A stretch of DNA of 6,714 nt from Pseudomonadota bacterium. GTDB lineage: Bacteria > Pseudomonadota > Gammaproteobacteria > Xanthomonadales > Xanthomonadaceae. This document shows positions 1-6,015 of this stretch, one piece after another (positions within the stretch are counted from its first letter, which is position 1; every line of letters begins with the position of its first letter). Below the pieces are notes generated by a model, which made no database searches, was not told the DNA's origin, and saw only the letters and a program-made list of their open reading frames with translations. The position numbers and the translations under genes were made by a program. Location: contig JAEWAG010000172.1 of the NCBI GenBank assembly GCA_023391775.1, positions 1 through 6,714 of the forward strand, given 5' to 3'.

Positions 1-290
1 AGGATGTCCACCCAGCTCTGGTGGTTGGCCAGGACCAGATAGTGGCCATGGCGGTCCAGCTCGGCCGTGCCTTCCACCTCGAAGCGGGTGCGGGTGAAGG
101 CCGCGATCATCCAGGTGTTCACCGCGATCCAGCTTTCGGCCAGCCCGGTCAGCACCGGGTTGCACGCGCGCCGCACCGCCGCCAGCGGCAGCACGGCCTT
201 GACCACGCCTGCGGTCAGCAGCGGCACGGCGTGGACCAGGGTATTGATCACGATCAGCAGCAGGATCGGCGGAATTCGCAACAGCAGCAT
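1..290 (-). CDS. 1-acylglycerol-3-phosphate acyltransferase-family protein (YihG/PlsC-like), N-terminal part
   Basis: Ninety-six complete codons are visible from the ATG at 290; the remainder lies beyond the left edge. A hydrophobic N-terminus (about residues 4-37, rich in Leu, Ile and Val) looks like a membrane anchor. It is followed by an amphipathic stretch and then ANHQSWVDI at residues 88-96. This contains the HX4D motif (H90, D95) of the PlsC/LPLAT superfamily, where His and Asp form the charge relay that activates the acceptor hydroxyl for acyl transfer. The NHQSWVD wording and the Leu-rich start resemble the YihG subgroup of inner-membrane acyltransferases rather than canonical PlsC. 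The substrate is probably a lysophospholipid, by family inference. No good Shine-Dalgarno sequence precedes the ATG, but no in-frame upstream start is better placed. The gene lies downstream of a strong terminator (434-462), so it probably has its own promoter. The family call is sure; the exact substrate is not. Confidence 0.9.
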   Translation of the reverse strand, partial: MLLLRIPPILLLIVINTLVHAVPLLTAGVVKAVLPLAAVRRACNPVLTGLAESWIAVNTWMIAAFTRTRFEVEGTAELDRHGHYLVLANHQSWVDI

Positions 291-324
291 CGGTGCACCA
301 GGGCAACAGGTGTGAAGGCGGCGC

Positions 325-333
325 AGGGTAGCA
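325..333 (-). promoter_or_regulatory. possible extended -10 promoter element for the acyltransferase gene
   Basis: On the minus strand the sequence TGCTACCCT fits an extended -10 element (TGn followed by TACCCT, compared with TATAAT). It lies about 35 nt upstream of the acyltransferase ATG, giving a predicted leader of roughly 28 nt. No -35 box with proper spacing is convincing: a CTGACA further upstream is about 26 nt away, which is too far. The placement just after the upstream operon's terminator supports a promoter somewhere here. Confidence 0.35.
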
Positions 334-433
334 AATCCCGCACCCTGCCCGGCCTGTGTCAGCTGCGCCTCGCGGCCTCCCAGGCACCCGCGCACGCAGG
401 TACCACGGCGCTGTGGCCGATGCGGACATGGCG

Positions 434-462
434 AAAAAAAAGCGGCCGCACTAGGCGGCCGC
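434..462 (-). terminator. Rho-independent terminator of the kinase/response-regulator operon
   Basis: Two perfect GCGGCCGC arms (442-449 and 455-462) flank a 5-nt loop. On the minus strand they are followed by eight consecutive T (434-441). This is a textbook intrinsic terminator read in the direction of the response regulator. It lies 188 nt after that gene's stop codon, an unusually long 3' untranslated region. It also separates the operon from the acyltransferase gene downstream. On the plus strand the A-run precedes the hairpin, so it should not act there. Confidence 0.9.
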
Positions 463-650
463 ATGCACCGGTGGATGACGCGGGGGATCCGGTGCCAAAC
501 GGGCGGAGCCGGGGGAGTCCGCCACGGGGTGCGCAAATCATGCGCCCCGGAGACGGCCGATACCATCGGATTTCCCTGACCCCTGCTCCGTCCGCACCGG
601 CGTCCGCCGGCCGGCACGCGGCCTCGCCGGCGCGATGGGCGGTGCCCGCT

Positions 651-998
651 TCAGGCCGTGTCGAGGGTGTCGATCAGCTCCTGCACCCGGAACGGCTTGC
701 CCAGGTACACCACCGATTCCGGCAGCTCCGGAAGCTGGGCGGTGGCGTAGCCGGATACCAGGATGGTGCGGCAGCCCGGGCGCACTTCCTGCGCGGCGCG
801 TGCCACCTCCACTCCGCTCATGCCGCCGGGCATGCTGATGTCGCTGATGACGAAGTCGAAACCGCCCTGTTCGTTGAGCAGGGCACGGGCCTGGTGGCCA
901 TCGTGCGCCTCGACGACTTCGTAGCCGGCATCTTCCAGCGCCATGCTGGTCACCGTGCGCAGCAGCGCGTCGTCTTCCACGTACAGGACCTTACGCAC
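651..998 (-). CDS. single-domain response regulator (CheY-like receiver)
   Basis: This 115-residue protein is essentially one receiver domain. Acidic residues E8, D9 and D10 form the metal site, and D53 in the ISDISMPGG segment is the expected phospho-acceptor. S82 (LVSGYA) and K101 (GKPF) complete the conserved quintet, with S replacing the more common T. No DNA-binding, enzymatic or other output domain follows, so it must act through protein contact or as a phosphorelay intermediate. The start is a GTG at 998, with GGAGG on the minus strand six bases upstream. It overlaps the last eight bases of the kinase gene (GTGCGTAA), so the two are translationally coupled and surely cognate partners. 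The sequence resembles receivers found at the C-terminus of hybrid PAS kinases; here the receiver is a free protein. The regulated process is unknown. Confidence 0.95.
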   Translation of the reverse strand: MRKVLYVEDDALLRTVTSMALEDAGYEVVEAHDGHQARALLNEQGGFDFVISDISMPGGMSGVEVARAAQEVRPGCRTILVSGYATAQLPELPESVVYLGKPFRVQELIDTLDTA

Positions 999-2130
999 CT
1001 TCCACCTCCGCCAGGGGGATGGCCATGGTCACGCAGGTGCCCTGCCCGGGCGCGCTCTCGATGAAGGCGAAACCACCGGACTGGCTGGCGAAGCCGAAGA
1101 CCTGGCTCAGGCCCAGGCCGCTGCCGCGGCCGACGTCCTTGGTGGTGAAGAAGGGTTCCATTGCTCGTTGGCGCACCTGTTCCTCCATTCCGGGGCCGTC
1201 GTCGGCCACGGAGACATACAGATAATCGCGATCGGGCATGGCGTCCGGATGGAGGAAACCATCGGGCCGGGTGATGCGCGTACGGATGAGGATATGGCCC
1301 GGTGCCACCATCGCATCGCGTGCGTTGGCGACCAGGTTGACCAGGGCCGCTTCGAGCTGTTCGGCGTCGACCATGACCCGGGTGTCGGCCTGGGCCAATT
1401 CCAGCGCGCACTGGGTGATGGGGCCCGACGCGCGGCGGTAGAGTTCGGCGGCGTCGCGGATCAGCGTATTGACGTCGTGCAGCGCCGGCTCCAGGCGCTG
1501 GCCGCGGGCGAAGGCCAGCATCTGCCGGGTCAGGCGCGCGCCACGATCGGCGGCCTGGCGCGCGGCGTCGATCAGGACCTCGCGGCGCTGCCCTTCGGCG
1601 CGCGGCATCTGGTCCAGGCTGGCAGTGATCACCGCCAGCAGATTGTTGAAGTCGTGTGCGATGCCCAGGGTGAGCTGGCCGATCGCGGCGATCTTCTGCG
1701 CCTGCGCCAGGGCCTGCTCGGCCTCGCGCCGGTGTTCGGCCGCCAGGTAGCGCTCGGTGATGTCGCGGGTGATCTTGGCGAAGCCGACCAGCTCGCCTTC
1801 GTGGAAGATCGCATCGATCACGATGTTGGCGCGGAACCGCGTGCCGTCCTTGCGCACGCGCCAGGCTTCGGTCTCGTAGCGGCCTTCGCGCGCGGCGATG
1901 TCCAGGCTCCTTTCCGGCAGCCCCAGCGCCACGTCCTCCGGCGGATAGAAACGCGAGAAGTGCTTGCCGATCACCTCCGCGTCCGAATAGCCCTTGATCC
2001 TCTGGCCGCCGGTATTCCAGCTGAGGATGTTGCCCTTGGCGTCGAGCATGTAGATCGCGTAATCGGTGACGCCCTGCAGCAGCAGATGGTCGCCCTCGAA
2101 CGTGAATCGTGTCGCGCTCACAGCAGTCAT
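991..2130 (-). CDS. soluble PAS-domain sensor histidine kinase
   Basis: The 379-residue protein, from ATG 2130, has three parts. A PAS sensor spans about residues 15-125, ending in the typical GFAKITRDITER. A dimerisation/phosphotransfer helix pair spans about 140-212, with phospho-acceptor H159 in GIAHDFNNLL. The ATPase domain spans about 255-373, with N box (NLVANARDAM, N265/N269), G1 (DDGPGM 310-315), F box (FFTTK 327-331) and G2 (GRGSGLGL 334-341). HDFNNLL is typical of the HPK4-like group. No membrane segment or signal peptide is present, so it should sense a cytoplasmic cue. The PAS lacks the GRNCRFLQ cysteine motif of LOV photoreceptors, and I cannot name a ligand. I chose ATG 2130 because the frame upstream to 2265 encodes Arg/Trp/Ala-rich non-domain sequence without a ribosome site. 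ATG 2130 has no Shine-Dalgarno of its own and overlaps the stop of a tiny upstream ORF. Its partner is the receiver overlapping its 3' end. Confidence 0.93.
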   Translation of the reverse strand: MTAVSATRFTFEGDHLLLQGVTDYAIYMLDAKGNILSWNTGGQRIKGYSDAEVIGKHFSRFYPPEDVALGLPERSLDIAAREGRYETEAWRVRKDGTRFRANIVIDAIFHEGELVGFAKITRDITERYLAAEHRREAEQALAQAQKIAAIGQLTLGIAHDFNNLLAVITASLDQMPRAEGQRREVLIDAARQAADRGARLTRQMLAFARGQRLEPALHDVNTLIRDAAELYRRASGPITQCALELAQADTRVMVDAEQLEAALVNLVANARDAMVAPGHILIRTRITRPDGFLHPDAMPDRDYLYVSVADDGPGMEEQVRQRAMEPFFTTKDVGRGSGLGLSQVFGFASQSGGFAFIESAPGQGTCVTMAIPLAEVEGA

Positions 2131-2156
2131 AACGCGGTCACGGTCATCGATGTCAT
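2127..2156 (-). CDS. possible nine-codon leader minicistron coupled to the kinase
   Basis: An ATG at 2156 opens a frame encoding MTSMTVTAL and ends at TGA (2129-2127). The stop shares bases with the kinase start in an ATGA overlap. The only strong ribosome binding sequence in the region, GGAG eight bases upstream of this ATG within a purine-rich run, is positioned for this ORF and not for the kinase ATG 26 bases further on. The simplest reading is that ribosomes load here, translate nine codons, stop and reinitiate at the kinase. The peptide itself has no recognisable function and no run of a single regulatory amino acid, although three of its nine residues are Thr. The ORF could be fortuitous. 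Confidence 0.4.
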   Translation of the reverse strand: MTSMTVTAL

Positions 2157-2168
2157 TCCCCCTTCTCC
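2157..2168 (-). promoter_or_regulatory. strong Shine-Dalgarno placed for the leader ORF rather than the kinase start
   Basis: On the minus strand the run GGAGAAGGGGGA ends immediately before the ATG at 2156. The GGAG core lies eight bases from that ATG but 34 bases from the kinase ATG at 2130, too far for direct initiation there. It is what suggests coupled translation of the kinase. Confidence 0.55.
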
Positions 2169-2278
2169 GGCAGCGCAGGGCGCGCCGGGCCGCAGCAGGA
2201 TGCCACCACCGTGCTCCCCACGCCAGAGAAGCCTGTTTCCACGAAAATCTTCGCAATTCATGCACATCACTGAATACG

Positions 2279-4975
2279 TCATTCCTGCTGCGCCCAGCGC
2301 GACAGGTTCTGTCTCAACCCTTCCATCTCCGCCCAGGGATTACGGCGCCTGCGCCTGAGCCGGCCCGGTACGTCCTTGAGGGTGAAGGCGTCGGCCCGCT
2401 TGAGCGCGGAAAGCTCGTTCCAGCGGATCGGCATGGCCACCGGCGCACCCGGCCGGGCCCGCAGCGAATAGGACGCCACCGCGGTGGCTCCGCGCCCGTT
2501 GCGCAGGTAGTCCACGAAGATGCGTCCCTTGCGCAGGCTCTTGGTGGCCGTAGCCAAGAACCGGTCCGGCTCGGAGCGTGCCATTGCATCGGCGAATCCG
2601 TGGGCGAAGCGCTTGGTGAGGTCCCAGTCGCAACCCGGTTCCAGCGGCACGACCACATGCAGGCCCTTGCCCCCGGTCACCCTCAGGAAGGACTCCAGCT
2701 CCAGCTCCTGCAGCCGCCGGCGCACGTCCAGCGCCGCGCGTTTCACTTCGGAGAACGGGACGTCCGGTGCCGGATCCAGATCGAAGACCACCCGGTCGGC
2801 GCTGTCCGGCGCATCTGCGTGCGAGCCCCAGGGGTGGAACTCCAGCGCATTGAACTGCACCAGCTCCATCAGCGAGGCCTCGTCCTCCACCACCAGGTAA
2901 TAGGCGTTGGTGCCGCTTTCCTCCTTGAGCCGCACCGAGGACACGCGCTCCAGCCCGGCGGTGTGGTGCTTCTGGAAGAAGCACGGCTTGCCCGCACCGG
3001 ACGGGCAGCGGATGACCGACAGCGGGCGGCCGATGATCTCCGGCAGCAGGTGGTCCATCACCGCGGCGTAGTAGTCCCACACGTCCTGCTTGGTGGCGCC
3101 GATGTCCGGGAACAGCTTCTTGGTCGGACTGGACAGGGTCGGCCAGCCCTCGCGCCCTGGCGCGCTTCCGCTGGAGCGGGCGTTCTTTGCCACCCGGGTC
3201 GTGGCGGTGGCCTTTGTGGCCTTTGTGGCCTTTGTGGCCTTTGTGGCTTTTGCCGCCTTTGCCGCCTTGGCTGTCGCCCCTGCCTTCCCGGCCTTCGCCA
3301 CGTTGTCGGTTCCCTTTGTTCCACGGCCCTTGCGGGTTGCCTGCTTCATCACCGCCTCCGCCGCGTCCCCGCCCGGGGCGCGGTCACTGTCCCGCAGGTC
3401 GACGATGTCCTTGTCCGGACGCAGCGCCTTGAGCGAGGCCTGCCGCAGCAGCTGCTGGCCGCCGATGCCCCGGTAGAACACCTCCACCACCATGCGCGGC
3501 TTCACCCAGGTGGCGCGGCGCAGCTCGGCATCCATGGCCGGCACGTGCGCGGTGGGGGTGTCGCCGCCACCGCGGGCCAGGCGCGGGGCAAGCTCGCGCA
3601 GCTGCTCGTCGCTGAAACCGGTCCCGACACGACCGACATAGCGCCAGCCGTGCTTCACGTCCGGAGTGGCCAGCAGCAGGGAACCGAAGCCGGTGCGGCT
3701 GCCGCGGGGCGCGGTATAGCCCACCACCGCGAACTCGTCGCTGGCCAGCTGCTTGGTCTTGCGCCAGTCGTCGCCGCGACCGGGCCGGTAAGGCCGGTCC
3801 GAACGCTTGGAAATGATGCCCTCGAAGTGCTGCTCGCCGGCCAGCTGCCAGGCCTGTTGCCCGTCACCGGCCACGTGCGAGCTGAAGGCCAGTTGCGGCG
3901 GCGCCTTTTCCAGCAGCTGCCGGAGCAACTCCTTGCGCTGCTCCAGCGGCGCCTCGGTGATGTCCACCCCGTCGATGTGCAACAGGTCGAACAGCACATA
4001 GGCCAGCTTGCCCGGACGCTCGCCCGACAGCGTGGCCTGCAGCAGGTTGAAGTCGTCGCGGGTGCCGCCGCCGGCAATCAGCTCGCCGTCCAGGGCTGCG
4101 CTGGTCAGGCCCAGCGCCCGCACCGCATCGCTGATGTCGGGGATGCGCCCGGTCCATTCCAGGGCGTTGCGCGACCACAGCTGGACCTCGCCCTCGCGCA
4201 CGGTCGCCAGGATGCGGTACCCGTCCCACTTGATCTCGTGCAGCCATTGCCCGCCCTGCGGCGGCGCATCGCCGAGGCGCGCCAGCTGCGGCTTGAACGG
4301 CCCGTCCGGGGCCTTGGCCTTGCGTGCGCCCTCCAGGGCCAGCGCGCGCGCCGCCCAGTCGCGTTTGCGCGTCCTGCCCGGGCTCGGGACCTTGGCCAGG
4401 CGTTTGCGCTGGGCCTTGCCGGCGCCGGCGCGCCGCACGTCCTCCTGCGGCGCCTCGGCGACGCCCGCCAGCAGGTCGTCGGCTTCCAGGGTGCCGGCAT
4501 AGGCGTCCTTCTCCTTGAACAGCAGCCACTGCGGCTGCCGCGCCGGCTTGCCGGAACGCACCAGGTGCCAGCCACCGCGCAGCCTGTCGCCGAACAGCTC
4601 GAAGCGCAGATGACCCTTGGCCAGCTGCTCTTCCGGGTCGCCCTCGGTGCTCCACACGCCCTGGTCGAAGCGCGCCACGTGGCCCCCGCCGTACTCGCCC
4701 TTGGGGATTTCCCCCTCGAAGCCGGCGTAGTCCAGCGGATGGTCTTCCACCTCCACGGCCATGCGCTTGACCGCCGGGTCGTAACTGGGACCCTTGGGCA
4801 CGGCCCAGCTCTTGAGCGCGTCGCCCACCTGCAGGCGGAAGTCGTAATGGCGCCGGCTGGCGTGGTGCAGCTGCACGACGAAGATCGGCCGCTGCCCGCG
4901 CGGGGCCGGCTTGCCGGGTTCGGGCTCGCGGGTACGGTCGAAGCTGCGCTTGCGCCGGTAGTCGGCCAGGCTCAT
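2279..4975 (-). CDS. ligD: multifunctional NHEJ DNA ligase D (phosphoesterase-ligase-polymerase)
   Basis: This 898-residue protein has the Pseudomonas-type domain order. The N-terminal 3'-phosphoesterase (about 1-165) carries the HHASRRHYDFR motif. H37, H43, D45, R47, H79 and Y83 match the known metal and phosphate ligands, and the domain trims 3' ends. The ATP-dependent ligase (about 225-530) has the nucleotidyl lysine K249 in KWDGYR, motif III LDGELI (295-300), IIIa YVLFDLLHIDG, IV EGIISKR (385-391) and V WRKTK (404-408). The C-terminal primase-like polymerase (about 610-890) has D732/D734 in FDLDP, H773 in GGKGLHV and D822 in IFVDYLRN, so its metal triad is intact. An unstructured Lys/Ala/Thr-rich linker (about 543-609) joins ligase and polymerase and helps make the protein longer than the roughly 840-residue P. 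aeruginosa enzyme. The protein repairs double-strand breaks with Ku, which is not encoded here. ATG 4975 lies 11 nt after the DUF3606 stop, with only a weak GGGG upstream, so coupled translation is likely. All catalytic residues I can check are present. Confidence 0.98.
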   Translation of the reverse strand: MSLADYRRKRSFDRTREPEPGKPAPRGQRPIFVVQLHHASRRHYDFRLQVGDALKSWAVPKGPSYDPAVKRMAVEVEDHPLDYAGFEGEIPKGEYGGGHVARFDQGVWSTEGDPEEQLAKGHLRFELFGDRLRGGWHLVRSGKPARQPQWLLFKEKDAYAGTLEADDLLAGVAEAPQEDVRRAGAGKAQRKRLAKVPSPGRTRKRDWAARALALEGARKAKAPDGPFKPQLARLGDAPPQGGQWLHEIKWDGYRILATVREGEVQLWSRNALEWTGRIPDISDAVRALGLTSAALDGELIAGGGTRDDFNLLQATLSGERPGKLAYVLFDLLHIDGVDITEAPLEQRKELLRQLLEKAPPQLAFSSHVAGDGQQAWQLAGEQHFEGIISKRSDRPYRPGRGDDWRKTKQLASDEFAVVGYTAPRGSRTGFGSLLLATPDVKHGWRYVGRVGTGFSDEQLRELAPRLARGGGDTPTAHVPAMDAELRRATWVKPRMVVEVFYRGIGGQQLLRQASLKALRPDKDIVDLRDSDRAPGGDAAEAVMKQATRKGRGTKGTDNVAKAGKAGATAKAAKAAKATKATKATKATKATATTRVAKNARSSGSAPGREGWPTLSSPTKKLFPDIGATKQDVWDYYAAVMDHLLPEIIGRPLSVIRCPSGAGKPCFFQKHHTAGLERVSSVRLKEESGTNAYYLVVEDEASLMELVQFNALEFHPWGSHADAPDSADRVVFDLDPAPDVPFSEVKRAALDVRRRLQELELESFLRVTGGKGLHVVVPLEPGCDWDLTKRFAHGFADAMARSEPDRFLATATKSLRKGRIFVDYLRNGRGATAVASYSLRARPGAPVAMPIRWNELSALKRADAFTLKDVPGRLRRRRRNPWAEMEGLRQNLSRWAQQE
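3211..3246. repeat. tandem 9-bp repeat inside ligD coding a Lys-Ala-Thr linker
   Basis: Four perfect copies of CCTTTGTGG (plus strand) stand in tandem, followed by degenerate copies to about 3270. Read on the minus strand they encode repeated Ala-Thr-Lys triads within residues 577-591 of LigD. Because the unit is a multiple of three, copy-number change would alter linker length without breaking the frame. The near-identical codons show recent expansion rather than only selection for composition. Confidence 0.9.
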
Positions 4976-4986
4976 GCCGGCCCCGG

Positions 4987-5166
4987 TCAGCGTCCGCCCA
5001 GGTGGCGGCGCACCGCGTCGGCACCCGGCCCCACGGCCTCCACCGCCTCGCGAAGCTTCTCCTCGCTCACGCCAAGGGCCCCGGTCCAGTAACGGACCTC
5101 GTAATCCTCGGAAAGATTGATGCGGTCACGGTCGGGCGAGCCGACCTTGTTCCTGTCGTCGGACAT
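4987..5166 (-). CDS. DUF3606 small protein
   Basis: This 59-residue protein matches the DUF3606 pattern along almost its whole length. It reads DRDRINLSEDYEVRYWT at residues 12-28, then LGVSEEKLREAVEAVG (31-46) and a final helix ADAVRRHLGG. The family consists of small, widely distributed proteobacterial proteins of unknown function. The two predicted helices and their spacing suggest a compact helical fold, but no catalytic residues are evident. The start is ATG 5166, with AGGA about ten bases upstream; a longer frame to 5220 adds residues outside the family and lacks a ribosome site. The gene ends 11 nt before ligD in the same direction, so the two are almost certainly co-transcribed. A role in or alongside end joining, or in a general stress response shared with ligD, is inference only. 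Confidence 0.88.
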   Translation of the reverse strand: MSDDRNKVGSPDRDRINLSEDYEVRYWTGALGVSEEKLREAVEAVGPGADAVRRHLGGR

Positions 5167-5802
5167 GGCGTGAGGTTCCTGCGTCGAGGCCGCTAAGCTG
5201 CTACTGGCCACGTCGCGCAACCGTGAACGAGGCTGCAGCCGGGCCGGCGCCTGCGAAAAAGTTGCCGAGCGTCGGGCCGCGCACGCGGTCCGCGCCTGCC
5301 CGTAGATACCGGCTGCTCACGCAGATGCACGACAAGGGTGCGGCGTTTCCCACGCACGCATACGGCGCCGGGCATCGTTCCGCCACTGCGGACTGCCGGC
5401 AATCGGCTCCACAGGCGCTGCCCCGCCAGCGTCGTCAGCGCCGGAGGTGCCGGGATGCTCCATCGCAGGATGGGGGGACCTCGGTGCCCGGGGCGATGCC
5501 GCCCTCCACCGTCTCCTGCCCGGCCAGTGGGCCCAGCAGGTTTCACCGCGCACTCCGACCATGATGCCGCCACCGGCCTGTCCCGGCCGCCGGGTGGATT
5601 GCCGGCCCTTCGATCGGGTCCGCGCACCTGGGGCTCGACCCGCTTCGTACACAGCCCTTGCACGGGGAGATAGGGCGACGGGCCCCTTGGCGGCCAGTCA
5701 CGGTATGCGCCAGTGTTCGACGATTGCGCGCCGCCTGCCAGCCACTCGTTCCCGGTTGCCCGCGCCCTTCCATCCGGCCCAGCGCTGGGCGGCGTCGTGT
5801 TG
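5167..5802. other. 636-bp gap with no recognisable gene
   Basis: Open frames cross this stretch on both strands, including a 253-codon minus-strand frame at 5193-5954. All give Pro/Arg/Gly-rich translations with no family motifs, and none has a convincing ribosome site, as expected of GC-rich non-coding DNA with few stop codons. I see some inverted repeats: 5414-5420 with 5436-5442 (GGCGCTG/CAGCGCC, 15-nt loop) and 5460-5473 (CCATC/GATGG, 4-nt loop). None has a T-run. The promoter of the DUF3606-ligD unit should lie near the low-coordinate end, but no clear -35/-10 pair can be named. No tRNA, insertion sequence or attachment site is visible. Confidence 0.6.
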
Positions 5803-6006
5803 TCAGGCGCCTGGAGGCTGTGCGTCCTCGCCCCGGGCAGCCGCCGGAGGCTCTCCACTACCGATGGCCTTGGTGGCCTCGGCGGCCTTCGCGGCCCTGG
5901 CCTGCTTGTCCTTGTCGTGATGCCACTTGATGGCCAGGAACATGCCCACGCCAAACACCACGACCTTGAACACGATGAAAACCACCGGGAACCAGTCCAT
6001 CGACAC
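5803..6006 (-). CDS. small single-pass membrane protein with charged Ala/Lys tail, unknown function
   Basis: The product has 67 residues if it starts at GTG 6006, or 65 from ATG 6000. GGAG (6016-6019) is nine bases from the GTG but fifteen from the ATG, so I favour the GTG. Residues about 6-26 form one strongly hydrophobic helix (FPVVFIVFKVVVFGVGMFLAI) interrupted only by K14, followed by KWHHDKDK, a positively charged stop-transfer. The tail carries triads such as ARA-AKA-AEA-TKA and ends in a Pro/Gly/Ala-rich stretch, which is likely disordered or helical in the cytoplasm. I do not recognise a named family. It lies between guaA and the DUF3606-ligD unit but is separated from guaA by a terminator, so it is probably transcribed on its own. 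The hydrophobic, codon-coherent N-terminus and the ribosome site make it a real gene, not a shadow frame. Confidence 0.75.
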   Translation of the reverse strand: MSMDWFPVVFIVFKVVVFGVGMFLAIKWHHDKDKQARAAKAAEATKAIGSGEPPAAARGEDAQPPGA

Positions 6007-6015
6007 GTGCAGTCA

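Larger units (their letters stand above)
291..650. other. non-coding stretch between acyltransferase and response regulator
   Basis: These 360 bases hold no credible gene. In minus-strand order they contain, first, the 3' region of the two-component operon, with inverted repeats at 557-569 (CCGAT/ATCGG, 3-nt loop), 526-548 (GGGG-GCGC pairing with GCGCCCC, one bulged base) and 502-523 (GGCGGA/TCCGCC). Next comes the Rho-independent terminator at 434-462, and last the likely promoter region of the acyltransferase (about 291-430). A 60-codon minus-strand open frame at 359-541 crosses the terminator and has no ribosome binding site or family resemblance, so I do not count it as a gene. Confidence 0.7.

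Noticed and set aside
359..541. A 60-codon minus-strand open frame
   Set aside because: It spans the intrinsic terminator, has no ribosome site and resembles no family. The ATG falls in a hairpin loop, which I judged coincidental.
551..600. The stretch reading GGATTTCCCTGACCCC as part of a dispersed Xanthomonad intergenic repeat
   Set aside because: Only a short fragment looks familiar, the partner arm of such a palindrome is missing, and there is no second copy in the window.
21..1064. A 347-codon plus-strand open frame
   Set aside because: It runs antisense through the acyltransferase start, the terminator and the response regulator. It cannot be reconciled with the strong family matches on the minus strand.
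1750..2090. Kinase PAS domain as a LOV blue-light sensor
   Set aside because: The GRNCRFLQ motif with its flavin-binding cysteine is absent, so only a generic PAS call is justified.
2131..2265. Upstream extension of the kinase to ATG 2265
   Set aside because: The added 45 residues are Arg/Trp/Ala-rich, outside the PAS domain, and no Shine-Dalgarno precedes ATG 2265.
943..2358. A 471-codon plus-strand open frame
   Set aside because: It is antisense to the histidine kinase and has no domain signature or ribosome site.
2066..5092. A 1008-codon open frame on the plus strand
   Set aside because: It lies antisense to ligD, whose domains are unmistakable. The translation is His/Arg/Gln/Leu-rich without motifs, as expected opposite a high-GC gene.
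5167..5220. Upstream extension of the DUF3606 protein to 5220
   Set aside because: The added 18 residues are outside the family pattern, while ATG 5166 has AGGA at acceptable spacing.
5193..5954. A 253-codon minus-strand open frame across the gene-free gap
   Set aside because: It overlaps the better-supported membrane protein in another frame, is Pro/Arg/Gly-rich without motifs, and lacks a ribosome site.
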